Shown: positions 1 through 8,126 of the stretch, piece after piece
Layout of the letters: each line of letters starts with the position of its first letter
Numbering within the stretch: position 1 is the first letter of the stretch
Assembly (NCBI RefSeq): GCF_013364355.1
Contig: NZ_CP054931.1
Location: 4,388,501 to 4,452,500 of the forward strand
DNA length: 64,000 nucleotides
Origin: Stenotrophomonas sp. NA06056
GTDB lineage: Bacteria; Pseudomonadota; Gammaproteobacteria; Xanthomonadales; Xanthomonadaceae
Direction: 5' to 3'
Translations under genes and position numbers: made by a program
The notes under the pieces: model-generated
Told to the model about the DNA's origin: nothing
What the model saw: the letters and a program-made list of their open reading frames with translations, nothing else
Database searches by the model: none

Positions 1-1580
1 TCGGCACGGCGCACGAAGCGCGAGGCCACCGACACCAGTTCGTCGAGGTTGTCGGTGCGCGATTCCGAATCCAGCGCGTTGCGGCTTTCCTTGCTCCAGT
101 GCTCGCGCAGCTGCGAGCGCACCAGGACATGGTCCACGCGCTCGGCCAGGGTCATCTGCAGGGTCTGTGCCTGCAGTTCGTTCACCAGCACCAGGAAGCC
201 GGCCAGCGCGTTGCGGGCACGCGCCGCCAGTGCACTGCCCTGCGTCACCAGCATGGTGGCTTCCCACAGCGAAATGCCCTGGGCGCGTGCCTCGCGACGC
301 ACTTCGTCCAGCGTGCGGTCACCGATGCCCCGCGTGGGCGTGTTCACCGCGCGCTCGAATGCAGCGTCGTCGTTGCGGTTGGACAACAGGCGCAGGTAGG
401 CCAGCGCATCCTTCACTTCGGCGCGCTCGAAGAAGCGCATGCCGCCGTATACGCGGTACGGCACCTGTTCGCTCAGCAGCGCCTCTTCCAGCGCGCGCGA
501 CTGCGCGTTGCTGCGGTAGAGCACGGCCACTTCGGTGTAGCTGCCACCGTCGCGCACCCACTGCCGCGCGCGCTCGACGATGTAGCGCGCCTCGTCCATC
601 TCGTTGTACGCCGCGTACAGGTCGATCGGCTCGCCGTCACCACTGTCGGTCCACAGCTGCTTGCCGATGCGGTCCGGGTTGTGCGCGATCACCGCGTTGG
701 CGGCGTTGAGGATGTTGGCGGTGGAACGGTAGTTCTGTTCCAGGCGGATGGTCTGCGCGCCCGGGAAATCGCGCAGGAAGCCCTGCACGTTCTCGACCTT
801 GGCGCCGCGCCAGCCATAGATGGCCTGGTCATCGTCGCCGACCACGAACACGTGGCCCTCGTGCCCGGCCAGCACGCGCACGAAGGCGTACTGGATGGCG
901 TTGGTATCCTGGAATTCGTCCACCAGGATCTCGCGGAACCGCGCGCGGTAATGCGACAGCAACGGCGGGTTGTCGCGCAGCAGTTCGTGCGCGCGCAGCA
1001 GCAGCTCGGCGAAGTCGACCAGGCCGGCGCGGTCACAGCGCGCCTGGTACTCGGCATAGGCTTGGCGCATGGTTTCCAGCCACGCGTCGTTCGGCTCGGG
1101 CTGGATGTGCTGCGGGCGGCGGCCCTCATCCTTCTGCGCGTTGATCCACCAGGCAATCTGCTTGGGTGGATACTTGCCGTCATCCAGCTCCAGCGCCTGT
1201 ACCACGCGCTTGACCAGCCGCAGCTGGTCGTCCGAATCCATCACCTGGAAGCTTTCGGGCAGCTTGGCGTCCTGCCAGTGCAGGCGCAGCAGGCGGTTGG
1301 CCAGGCCGTGGAAGGTGCCGATCCACATGCCGCGGCTGCCGTGCGGCAGCTGCGCGTCGATGCGATGGCGCATCTCGCCGGCAGCCTTGTTGGTGAAGGT
1401 CACCGCGAAAATGCCATGGGTCGGCACGCCTTCGACTTCGTGCAGCCAGGCAATGCGGTGGGTGAGTACGCGCGTCTTGCCCGACCCGGCACCGGCCAGC
1501 ACCAGGTGGTGACCGAGGGGAGCGGAGACGGCTTCGCGCTGGGCCGGGTTCAGGCCATCAAGCAAGTGGGAGACATCCAT
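1..1580 (-). CDS. uvrD: DNA helicase II UvrD, 5' part (3' end outside window)
   Basis: ATP-dependent 3'-5' superfamily 1A helicase acting in nucleotide excision and mismatch repair. The first 526 residues are present and the gene runs off the left edge. Visible motifs in order: Walker A AGAGSGKT at residues 29-36, the TFTNKAAGEM motif just after, Walker B VDEFQDTN with GDDDQAIYGWRGA following it, and the EQNYRST motif. The ATG at 1580 lies 9 bp after the stop of the upstream FAD protein gene, so the two are probably cotranscribed. The paralogue Rep is the alternative; the N-terminus (MDVSHLLDGLN) looks like UvrD. A long open frame on the other strand through this gene is a high-GC shadow. Confidence 0.95.
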   Translation of the reverse strand, partial: MDVSHLLDGLNPAQREAVSAPLGHHLVLAGAGSGKTRVLTHRIAWLHEVEGVPTHGIFAVTFTNKAAGEMRHRIDAQLPHGSRGMWIGTFHGLANRLLRLHWQDAKLPESFQVMDSDDQLRLVKRVVQALELDDGKYPPKQIAWWINAQKDEGRRPQHIQPEPNDAWLETMRQAYAEYQARCDRAGLVDFAELLLRAHELLRDNPPLLSHYRARFREILVDEFQDTNAIQYAFVRVLAGHEGHVFVVGDDDQAIYGWRGAKVENVQGFLRDFPGAQTIRLEQNYRSTANILNAANAVIAHNPDRIGKQLWTDSGDGEPIDLYAAYNEMDEARYIVERARQWVRDGGSYTEVAVLYRSNAQSRALEEALLSEQVPYRVYGGMRFFERAEVKDALAYLRLLSNRNDDAAFERAVNTPTRGIGDRTLDEVRREARAQGISLWEATMLVTQGSALAARARNALAGFLVLVNELQAQTLQMTLAERVDHVLVRSQLREHWSKESRNALDSESRTDNLDELVSVASRFVRRA

Positions 1581-1589
1581 GCCTCCATT

Positions 1590-2993
1590 TTACGGCATCG
1601 ACGTCGCAGCTCCTGCGACCACCTGCGCGGCCAGTGCCTGTGCCTGCTGACGCAGTTCAGGCACCGCCAGGCTTTCCCATAGGTTGCCGATGCGCAGGCT
1701 GCCGAGCACCCCCAGACGCGCCTGCGGCTGGCCGCCCGCTGCGCACAACCGGTCGCCCGGCACACTGCTGTCCAAGCCCAGCCCATGTGGGCCGGGACGG
1801 GCCAGGCCATCGGCCTGCAGCTGCTGCAGCAAGGGGTTGCGCAGCGTCGAGGCGCGGGTTTCCACGCCCGTGGCATTGACCACCGCGCCGATCGTCCACT
1901 GCACATTGCCGCCGCCCGCCTCGCGGCCCGACAGCCACAGAGCGTCCCCGTCGCGCCACACGCGTTGCAGGCGGGCGCGGTGAACGCGCAACTGGCCGCT
2001 GGCCTGCAGCGCCTGCAACTGCTCGGCCACCGGTTCAGCGATGCGGTGGCGGTGTACATCCCAGTAGCGCACCACGTGGCGCAGGAAGCGACGCTGGTCG
2101 GCTTCGTCCAGGCTGCACCAGAGCGCTTGCCCATGCGGGCGGATGCGATCCATCACGCCCTGCCACGGGATGCCGTCGGCCTGTGCCTGCCGTGCGTGCT
2201 GGCGCAGTGCACGCAGGCGCTGGCGCAGGGTCATCGGCAGCAGGTCCTGCGGGTCGAATGTCGGCAGGCCACCGTGCGCATGCGGCAACGGCAGCAGGCC
2301 ATGGCGCGAGATCACGTGCAGCGGCCCGCTGTGACCCGCAGCCACCAGCGCCAGCACGGTGTCCGCCATGCTCAGCCCGGAGCCGACGATGGCCAGTGCA
2401 TGGCTGCCAGCCAGCGTGCGCACGCCGTCGTAATCCCAGGCTTCGACCACGTCATCGGCGGGCAGCGTGTCGGCGCCGTCCACCGGCAGCGGCCGCATGC
2501 TGTTGCCGGTGGCGATCACCGCCTGCGCCGCATGCAGCGTTTGGCCATCGCCCAGTTGCAGTTGGTAACCGTGGTCATCGGCATGCAGCGCCAGCACCGG
2601 TTGGGTGATGACCTGCAACCGCGCCGCGCTGGTCGCTTCGGCCTCGCGCAGGCGTTGCTGCAGATAGGCGGCGAAGTAATGGCGGCACACGTAACGTTCG
2701 CCCAGCACCTCGCGCGCCTCACCCGGGTAGGCGTTGGCCGCCTGCAGGTAATCGAGGAAGTCGCCAGGCTGGTCGGGGAAGGCGCTCATCTTCGCCGCCG
2801 GTACGTTCAGCAGATGCTCCGGCCATGGCGTGGCATAAGCGATGCCCTGTGCCAGCTGCGAGGCGGGTTCGAAGATGGCCAGCGTCAGTGGGGCCTGAGC
2901 CTGGCGCAGCATCTGGATCGCTACCAGCACCCCGGCTGCACCACCACCGATGATCGCCAGGTCCAGTTCGCCATTACGCGGTGAATCAGTCAT
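1590..2993 (-). CDS. FAD/NAD(P)-binding protein (YdhS-like)
   Basis: Predicted cytosolic flavoprotein oxidoreductase of 467 residues; substrate unknown. It starts with a Rossmann dinucleotide-binding motif (LAIIGGGAAGVLVA) and has a second nucleotide-binding motif near residue 200 (LAIVGSGLSMADTV), the pattern of the NAD_binding_9 family that includes E. coli YdhS. The family has no firm function. The ATG at 2993 is preferred to one six codons upstream because the protein then begins just before the Rossmann fold. It lies 42 bp downstream of cls and 9 bp upstream of uvrD on the same strand, so the three genes are probably one transcript. Confidence 0.8.
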   Translation of the reverse strand: MTDSPRNGELDLAIIGGGAAGVLVAIQMLRQAQAPLTLAIFEPASQLAQGIAYATPWPEHLLNVPAAKMSAFPDQPGDFLDYLQAANAYPGEAREVLGERYVCRHYFAAYLQQRLREAEATSAARLQVITQPVLALHADDHGYQLQLGDGQTLHAAQAVIATGNSMRPLPVDGADTLPADDVVEAWDYDGVRTLAGSHALAIVGSGLSMADTVLALVAAGHSGPLHVISRHGLLPLPHAHGGLPTFDPQDLLPMTLRQRLRALRQHARQAQADGIPWQGVMDRIRPHGQALWCSLDEADQRRFLRHVVRYWDVHRHRIAEPVAEQLQALQASGQLRVHRARLQRVWRDGDALWLSGREAGGGNVQWTIGAVVNATGVETRASTLRNPLLQQLQADGLARPGPHGLGLDSSVPGDRLCAAGGQPQARLGVLGSLRIGNLWESLAVPELRQQAQALAAQVVAGAATSMP

Positions 2994-3035
2994 GCGCCGA
3001 TTGTAGGCCATCGGCCCTGCCGGGCTGGCGCCGGC

Positions 3036-4454
3036 CTACATCAAGGCATCGGCCAAGCGCGCGATGCCTTCGCGGCTGCGCAGCCACGCGGGGCGCTTGC
3101 GCCATTGTTCCAGGTCCAGCAGGCGCGACTGGCGCAGATAGTCGTCCTCGATGGCGATCAGCTGCGTGACCAGTTGACGGTCGTAGCAGATCAGGCCGAT
3201 TTCGGCATTCAGCGCGAACGAGCGGATATCCATGTTGATCGAGCCGAGCACGGCGATGTCCTCGTCCACGCTCATGTGCTTGGCATGCAGGAACTGCGGC
3301 TCGTACAGCGCGATCTGCACCCCGCAGCGCAGCAGCTCGTCGTAGTAGGCCTCCTGTGCCCACGAGGTCAGCCGCTGGTTGTTGCTGGCCGACAATATCA
3401 ACTGCACCTGCACGCCGGACAGTGCGGCGATGCGCAGTGCACTCAGCGTTGCTTCGTCGGGCACGAAGTACGGCGTCACCATCACCAGCCGGCGCCGGGC
3501 AAGATGGATCAGCGCGGCCACCGCATCGCGCGCGTTGCTGTAGGGGTACGCCGGGCCGCTGGGCAGCAGCTGGGTGGCGATGTCCTCGCTGCACACCGGC
3601 ACATCGGCGATGACGTCCAGGCGCTGCCCGGTTTCGATGTACCAGTCGCTGGCGAACACCGCCTCCAGGTGCGCCACTGCTGGCCCGCGTACGCGCGCCA
3701 CCAGTTCGCGGTTGGGGTGCCCCGCAACGAATTCAGGCCGCGCCAGGTTCTGCGAACCGACGTAGCCCACTTCGTTGTCGATCACGGCGATCTTGCGATG
3801 GTTGCGCAGGTCCATGCGTCCGCTGCGGCGCCAGCGCAGGCCGCCGGGCAGCATCGCGCGCACTTCGACGTCACGTGACCGCAGCCGCTTGCTGTACGCA
3901 CGCAGGCCGCGCTTGGCGCCCACCGCATCCAGCAGCACGCGGCACTGCACGCCGCGCGCGGCGGCACGCTGCAGGGCTTCGACGATGGCATCGCCCACCG
4001 TGTCATCGAACATCAGGTAGTACAGCAGGTGCACCCGGTCCTGGGCCTGGTCGATGTCGGCGATCAGGTTGTGCAGGGATTCGTCGTAGTCGGTCAGCAG
4101 GTCGACCGCGTTGCCATGTACCGGCATGAAATCGCCCTGGCGCTGCACCAGCGGCACCACCTCGGCGCTGGCCGAGTCGGCCTGCGGCGTCCAGCGCAGG
4201 CGGCGCTGCAGCGCTTGTTCTTCGCGGATGACCTGCGAGGCCTCCGCTTGCCGGCGGATGCGTTCGCGTGACAGCCACGGATGTCCGAACAGCAGGTAGA
4301 GCGGCAGGCCCAGCAGCGGCACGAAGCCGACCAGCAGCAGCCAGCTGCGCGCCGCGCCGGGCGTGGTGCGGGTGGGGATCCAGCACAGCGCCACCAGCCG
4401 GATCAGCCAGTCGATCAGCAGCAGATACGAACCCAGCAACCACTCGAACAGCAT
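3036..4454 (-). CDS. cls: Cardiolipin synthase (two PLD domains)
   Basis: Inner-membrane enzyme making cardiolipin from phosphatidylglycerol. 472 residues, the usual ClsA-like size. Two hydrophobic segments occupy the first 70 or so residues. Two phospholipase D HKD motifs follow: NHRKIAVIDNEVGYVGSQN and LHAKHMSVDEDIAVLGSIN. The longer frame back to 4580 would add 42 residues read through a repeat, so MLFEWLLGSY at 4454 is the likelier start. The stop codon TAG at 3036-3038 is part of a GTAG that opens an imperfect palindrome reaching to 3003. Closely followed by the FAD protein gene and uvrD. Confidence 0.93.
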   Translation of the reverse strand: MLFEWLLGSYLLLIDWLIRLVALCWIPTRTTPGAARSWLLLVGFVPLLGLPLYLLFGHPWLSRERIRRQAEASQVIREEQALQRRLRWTPQADSASAEVVPLVQRQGDFMPVHGNAVDLLTDYDESLHNLIADIDQAQDRVHLLYYLMFDDTVGDAIVEALQRAAARGVQCRVLLDAVGAKRGLRAYSKRLRSRDVEVRAMLPGGLRWRRSGRMDLRNHRKIAVIDNEVGYVGSQNLARPEFVAGHPNRELVARVRGPAVAHLEAVFASDWYIETGQRLDVIADVPVCSEDIATQLLPSGPAYPYSNARDAVAALIHLARRRLVMVTPYFVPDEATLSALRIAALSGVQVQLILSASNNQRLTSWAQEAYYDELLRCGVQIALYEPQFLHAKHMSVDEDIAVLGSINMDIRSFALNAEIGLICYDRQLVTQLIAIEDDYLRQSRLLDLEQWRKRPAWLRSREGIARLADALM

Positions 4455-4525
4455 CAGGCGCGCCCGTCGGGAGGGTGATGGGTCATTCTGCCCAGCGGGG
4501 TGGGTGGAGTCGAGCCGCGTAAAGC

Positions 4526-4550
4526 GTGCCGACCAACGGTCGGCACCTAC
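4526..4550 (-). repeat. SMAG/REP element, single copy
   Basis: Perfect palindrome with arms GTGCCGACC and GGTCGGCAC. Read on the minus strand it opens with GTAG. It lies in the leader of cls, upstream of the chosen start. Same class as the GTAG-ended repeats elsewhere in the window. Confidence 0.85.
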
Positions 4551-4566
4551 CGGGGGCGGGGGCATG

Positions 4567-4594
4567 AAAAAACCCGCCACGAGGGCGGGTTTCT
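4567..4594 (-). terminator. Rho-independent terminator of rpmB-rpmG
   Basis: On the minus strand a GC stem (CCCGCC with GGCGGG) is followed by six T. It begins 28 bp after the rpmG stop codon. Confidence 0.85.
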
Positions 4595-4621
4595 TCGGAG
4601 GCCATCAACAATCCTTGCGGA

Positions 4622-4786
4622 TTACTTGATCTTGCCTTCCTTGTACGGGACGTGCTTGCGCACGACCGGATCGTACTTGGAGAATTCCATCTTCCCCGGG
4701 GTGTTCTTCTTGTTCTTGTCGGTCGTGTAGAAGTGACCGGTACCGGCGGTCGAAATCATACGGACCTTATCGCGCTTGCCTGCCAT
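4622..4786 (-). CDS. rpmG: 50S ribosomal protein L33
   Basis: Protein of 54 residues beginning [20 protein letters not shown] and ending in [10 protein letters not shown], the typical bacterial L33 of the large ribosomal subunit. The residues after [15 protein letters not shown] lack CxxC pairs, so this is the zinc-independent form. It follows rpmB by 13 bp on the same strand, the conserved rpmB-rpmG order, and ends before a strong terminator. ATG at 4786; the minus-strand sequence just before it contains AGGAG. Confidence 0.97.
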   Translation of the reverse strand: MAGKRDKVRMISTAGTGHFYTTDKNKKNTPGKMEFSKYDPVVRKHVPYKEGKIK

Positions 4787-4799
4787 GATCGTCTACTCC

Positions 4800-5036
4800 T
4801 CAGACCTTTTCGCCGCGCGCACGCAGCTCAGCCAGAACGGAATCGATGCCGTTCTTGTCGATGGTGCGCAGTGCATGCGCGGAAACACGAAGCTTCACCC
4901 AGCGGTTTTCGCTGGCAACCCAGAAGCGGCGCTCGTGCAGGTTGGGCAGGAAACGACGACGGGTCTTGTTGTTGGCGTGCGAGACGTTGTTACCCGTCTG
5001 CACTCGCTTGCCGGAAACCTGGCATACGCGGGACAT
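4800..5036 (-). CDS. rpmB: 50S ribosomal protein L28
   Basis: 78 residues starting [20 protein letters not shown], with the expected [20 protein letters not shown] block. Only two cysteine-context residues remain, so no complete zinc ribbon is apparent. First gene of the rpmB-rpmG unit. A TTGACG hexamer lies about 75 bp upstream but I see no convincing -10 partner. Confidence 0.97.
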   Translation of the reverse strand: MSRVCQVSGKRVQTGNNVSHANNKTRRRFLPNLHERRFWVASENRWVKLRVSAHALRTIDKNGIDSVLAELRARGEKV

Positions 5037-5432
5037 TGCGCACCTCGATAGTTAATTGTGTCAGCCCGTAGCCCGGGAGACGGCGGCCTCGATGGTTGCC
5101 CACCACACGTCAAGAGAATCAAAGGGTTACGCTGGCGTTGGGCGGCCGGGGACGTGCTCCCGGGGGCGCCGCCCGGCACGAAACCGGACACAGCGAGCCG
5201 CGCATTATGCACGCAATCAAGACCTTGGGCAACTTACCCACAGGGCAAGGCTGAACACGGCGACGGGGCTCCCTGTAGAGCCGAAGGTAGCGGCAGGAGC
5301 CGCTGCCAACGTCGTTTGCGACGGCCCATAGGGTGACGGTCAGGACGACCGGCATAGCCCACGCTCGGCTCAGTCATTCGGGGACGAAGCAGCCGAGCAT
5401 CGGCTCGGCTCTGCAACAGCGACCGGGCCGGC
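5037..5432. other. 396-bp gap: rpmB leader and degenerate SMAG copies
   Basis: No gene seen. The rpmB leader occupies the left part. Near 5270-5305 are a GTAGAGCC start and a small hairpin (TAGCGGC with GCCGCTG). At 5355-5414 there is a decayed inverted pair of the GAGCCGAGC type; the right half (5391-5414) is a palindrome AGCCGAGC/GGCTCGGCT ending in CTGC instead of CTAC. Confidence 0.6.
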
Positions 5433-5942
5433 TCAGCGCAGGTGCGGCACCACCTGGGCCAGCAGGTGCGCGTCCTTCAAGGCACCGTGCAGGCCGCGGG
5501 TGCCGGGAATTCGCAGTCGCTGCAGCACATCGTCGAGCTTGTTGGGCATACCCGGCCAACGGTTGCGGGCCAGCTTCAGGCTGCAGGTGATGCGGCAGTG
5601 CTGAGCCAGCGTGCCAGCGATGCCGGCCAGGCGCAGCTCGTTGTCGATGAAGCCAACATCGAAGGTCGCGTTGTGCGCAATCATCTCGCTGCCACGCAGG
5701 AACTCCAGCAGCTCGGCGGCTTTGTTGGCAAACAGCGGCTTGCCCACCAGCATCGCATCGCTGATGCCGTGCACGCGCTGCGCACCCCAGTCCACTTTGC
5801 GCTGCGGCTGCAGGTAAGTGTGGAACTGGCGGCCGCTGAGCTGTCCATCGATCAGCTCCACCGCTCCGATTTCAATCACCCGGTGGCCCAGACGATGCGA
5901 GATGCCGGTGGTTTCGGTATCCAGTGCGACGATGCGACTCAT
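5433..5942 (-). CDS. DnaQ-like 3'-5' exonuclease (DEDDh)
   Basis: 169-residue exonuclease domain of the DNA polymerase III epsilon family, which removes nucleotides from 3' ends. Exo I is ALDTETTG near residue 7, Exo II AHNATFDVGFIDNEL, and Exo III HGALKDAHLLAQV near the C-terminus, giving all acidic residues and the active-site His. The protein stops about eight residues after Exo III, so the C-terminal tail that binds polymerase alpha, and the clamp-binding motif, appear absent. It could be the polymerase proofreading subunit in short form or a separate nuclease. ATG at 5942 chosen because residues upstream of MSRIVALD come from a repeat. Confidence 0.85.
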   Translation of the reverse strand: MSRIVALDTETTGISHRLGHRVIEIGAVELIDGQLSGRQFHTYLQPQRKVDWGAQRVHGISDAMLVGKPLFANKAAELLEFLRGSEMIAHNATFDVGFIDNELRLAGIAGTLAQHCRITCSLKLARNRWPGMPNKLDDVLQRLRIPGTRGLHGALKDAHLLAQVVPHLR

Positions 5943-5989
5943 GCGTGACTGTGTTTCCTGTTGCGTGCTGGGGTGATTTTCGCATGCCT

Positions 5990-6078
5990 GTAGAGCCGAG
6001 CCCACGCTCGGCTGACGCGCGTAGCGCAGGCTTTGTGATGCCGCCGCCGGAAACAGCCGAGCGTGAGCTCGGCTCTAC
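5990..6078. repeat. SMAG inverted pair
   Basis: Two palindromes of the GTAGAGCCGAGC type in opposite orientation (5990-6014 and 6054-6078) separated by about 40 bp; GTAG and CTAC mark the outer ends. Lies between the exonuclease and LysR genes, 13 bp from the LysR stop. Confidence 0.9.
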
Positions 6079-6091
6079 GGATGTGTGTGCA

Positions 6092-6985
6092 TCACCCCAG
6101 CGCCTCCACCACCCAATCAATGAACACCCGCAGCCGCTGGCTCATGTGCCGGTTCGGCGGGAACATCACGTGCATCGGCATCGGCGGCAGCTGCCAATCG
6201 TGCAGCACGGGCAGCAGCTCGCCGCGTGCCACGTGCGGTGCGGCCATGTAGCTGGGCAGCGCGACCACGCCGAGGCCGGCCAGTCCCGCCGCCAGATAGG
6301 CGTTGCCGTCATCGAAGCCCAGCGTGTAGCGGCCCTGCACTTCGATGCGCTCGGCGCCACGCTGCGCGGTGAAAACGCGGGCGCGGCCACTGCGCGGGCT
6401 GAGGAAACCGACCGTGTGGTGGTCCGGCCCTTCCAGCGCGCGCGGGTGTTGCGGCGCGCCGAACTGCTGCACATAGCTTGGGCTGGCATGGAAGCCGATC
6501 GGCAGGCTCGCCAACGGTCGCGCCACCAGCGCCGGGTCGGCCGGGGTACCGCCACGGATCACGCAGTCGACGTTGTCGGCGATCACATCGACCTCGCGGT
6601 CGCTGACCCCCACCTCCAGCTGGATCTCCGGGTAGCGCGCCTGGAAGCCGGGCACCGCCGGCACCAGCAGCAGCCGTGCGAACGGGCCGGGAACATCGAT
6701 GCGCAGGCGACCGCGCGGTTGGGCGGCGGCATCGCCCAGCCCACCCTCCACCTCTTCCAGCTCGGCCAGCAGACGCACGATGCGCGGGTAGTACGCCGCG
6801 CCATCGGCGGTGACGCTGACCCGGCGCGTAGTCCGGTTGAGCAGCCGCAACTGCAGACGCGCCTCCAGCTGTTGCACCAGCTGGGTGACCGTGGTGCGGC
6901 TGAGCTGCAGGGTATGCGCGGCGCGGGTGAAGCTGCCGGTCTCCACCACCCGGGCAAAAGCCCGCATCGCCTCGAAGCGATCCAT
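6092..6985 (-). CDS. LysR-family transcriptional regulator
   Basis: 297-residue DNA-binding regulator with an N-terminal winged helix-turn-helix (MDRFEAMRAFARVVETGSFT, then LQLSRTTVTQLVQQLEARLQ) and a LysR substrate-binding domain from about residue 90. Family length is typical. Divergent from a RidA-family gene, with a palindrome between them that fits a LysR operator, so the RidA gene is the likely target. Effector unknown. The sequence resembles the AaeR/DsdC-like clade only loosely. Confidence 0.9.
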   Translation of the reverse strand: MDRFEAMRAFARVVETGSFTRAAHTLQLSRTTVTQLVQQLEARLQLRLLNRTTRRVSVTADGAAYYPRIVRLLAELEEVEGGLGDAAAQPRGRLRIDVPGPFARLLLVPAVPGFQARYPEIQLEVGVSDREVDVIADNVDCVIRGGTPADPALVARPLASLPIGFHASPSYVQQFGAPQHPRALEGPDHHTVGFLSPRSGRARVFTAQRGAERIEVQGRYTLGFDDGNAYLAAGLAGLGVVALPSYMAAPHVARGELLPVLHDWQLPPMPMHVMFPPNRHMSQRLRVFIDWVVEALG

Positions 6986-6998
6986 GTCAGCGACCCTG

Positions 6999-7019
6999 AT
7001 TGTTTGTAATTCCCAATTA
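6999..7019. promoter_or_regulatory. Candidate LysR operator
   Basis: AT-rich dyad: TAATT-CCC-AATTA (7007-7019), nested in ATTG-N11-CAAT (6999-7017), which fits the T-N11-A rule of LysR sites. It lies 14 bp upstream of the LysR start and about 80 bp upstream of the RidA gene. The function is inferred. Confidence 0.5.
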
Positions 7020-7095
7020 ATCTAGGCGCATCGTCGCGGTTTATCCAGACAGCTGCGGCGGGGAGGATGGTGCGCTCGCCTCTGGAATCTGTCCT

Positions 7096-7485
7096 ATGTC
7101 CCATCGTGATGTCGTCTTTCCCGCCGGCCGGCAGGCGCTGTACGAGCGCAACCGCTACTCGCCTGCAATCCGATCCAATGGCTTTCTGTTCGTCTCCGGC
7201 CAGGTCGGCAGTCGCGAGGACGGCTCGCCCGAGCCCGACTTCGAAGCCCAGGTGCGTCGCGCCTTCGACAACCTCAACGCGGTGCTGGCCGCGGCCGGCT
7301 GCACGTTCGACGACGTGGTCGACGTAACCGTGTTCCTGGTCGACCCGGAAACCAACTTCGAAAAAGCCTGGGCCATCGTGCCCGAGTACTGGGGCGAAGC
7401 ACCGCACCCGACCCTGACTGGTATCGGCGTGACCTGGCTGTATGGGTTCCAGTTCGAGATCAAGGTGATCGCGAAGCTGCCCTGA
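7096..7485 (+). CDS. RidA/YjgF family protein
   Basis: 129 residues. The family hydrolyses reactive enamine/imine intermediates or related compounds in the cytosol. The beginning (MSHRDVVFPAGRQALYERNR) differs from canonical RidA, but ysPAIRSNGFLFVSGQVG and the FDNLNAVLAAAGCTFDDVVDVTVF block are family hallmarks. The canonical catalytic Arg region near the C-terminus (PTRSxV in true RidA) is replaced by PHPTLTGIGV, so it belongs to one of the other RidA subgroups. Divergent from the LysR gene. Confidence 0.85.
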   Translation: MSHRDVVFPAGRQALYERNRYSPAIRSNGFLFVSGQVGSREDGSPEPDFEAQVRRAFDNLNAVLAAAGCTFDDVVDVTVFLVDPETNFEKAWAIVPEYWGEAPHPTLTGIGVTWLYGFQFEIKVIAKLP

Positions 7486-7493
7486 CCGTTGCT

Positions 7494-7555
7494 GTAGAGC
7501 CGAGCCCATGCTCGGCTGGTCGTGCGAAAGCAGCCGAGCGTGGGCTCGGCTCTAC
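7494..7555. repeat. SMAG inverted pair
   Basis: Two GAGCCGAGC-type palindromes head to head with GTAG at the left end and CTAC at the right end. Starts 8 bp after the RidA-family stop codon. Confidence 0.9.
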
Positions 7556-7587
7556 AGACGCGCATCCCGGTGTCCGACCCCAAAGGC

Positions 7588-7611
7588 GTGCCGACCAAGG
7601 TCGACACCTAC
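7588..7611 (-). repeat. SMAG element, single copy
   Basis: GTGCCGACC-AAG-GTCGACAC palindrome with one mismatch, ending in CTAC (GTAG on the minus strand). Confidence 0.8.
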
Positions 7612-7719
7612 CAGAGCAGCAGTGCCGTGCGCCGCGCACCTGAACGGCAGGTTCCGACGAATTCCCGAGGTGGCCATTGATATTGTATCCACCGAAAACC
7701 GCTTGCTAGCCTCCCCTCC

Positions 7720-8070
7720 ATGCGCCGGATCGCCCGCCACCTTCGTTCGTACCTGCTGATGCTGCTGATGGCGGCATTCGTGGTCGTGCCGGTGGCCGAT
7801 GTTCTGGCGTGTGCGGTGGAACCACATGACAGCACGGTGGTGCATGTGGAGTCGGCTGCCGAAGAGCCCGACGGTGAAAGTGGCAGTGACAACGACGGCA
7901 AGCACACCGGTGCCTGCAGCCATAACCACTGCCACCACTCCAACCTGAGCCTGCCGGCAAGCACCTTCGCCGCCTTTGGCACGCCGCAACCGGCGCGCTG
8001 GATGAATGCAGGCGACGCGGCGACCTATGCCGTCGCCCAGGACGAACTGGCACGTCCTCCCCGGGCGTGA
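7720..8070 (+). CDS. Small exported His/Cys-rich protein upstream of czcCBA
   Basis: 116 residues with a hydrophobic export segment (LLMLLMAAFVVVPVADVLAC, residues 12-31), then an acidic stretch (AAEEPDGESGSDND) and a metal-ligand cluster ACSHNHCHH near residues 66-74. It ends 56 bp before czcC on the same strand and probably shares its promoter. Position and composition resemble the small CzcI-type or CopL-type periplasmic proteins that accompany metal efflux operons; the sequence is not conserved enough to name. I infer metal binding in the periplasm. Confidence 0.7.
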   Translation: MRRIARHLRSYLLMLLMAAFVVVPVADVLACAVEPHDSTVVHVESAAEEPDGESGSDNDGKHTGACSHNHCHHSNLSLPASTFAAFGTPQPARWMNAGDAATYAVAQDELARPPRA

Positions 8071-8126
8071 GTTGAGCGCGTCCCGCAATCGCGGGCTCCC
8101 GTTTCACTCACAACCGGAATCCCCCT

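Noticed and set aside
99..1682. Long open frame on the plus strand through uvrD
   Set aside because: High-GC antisense shadow; the minus strand carries all helicase motifs. The same holds for 1785-2984, 8025-9548, 9992-11515, 11221-12705, 32898-34157, 34281-35870, 35861-38443, 41448-43004, 43239-45524, 45134-47131 and 47293-49587.
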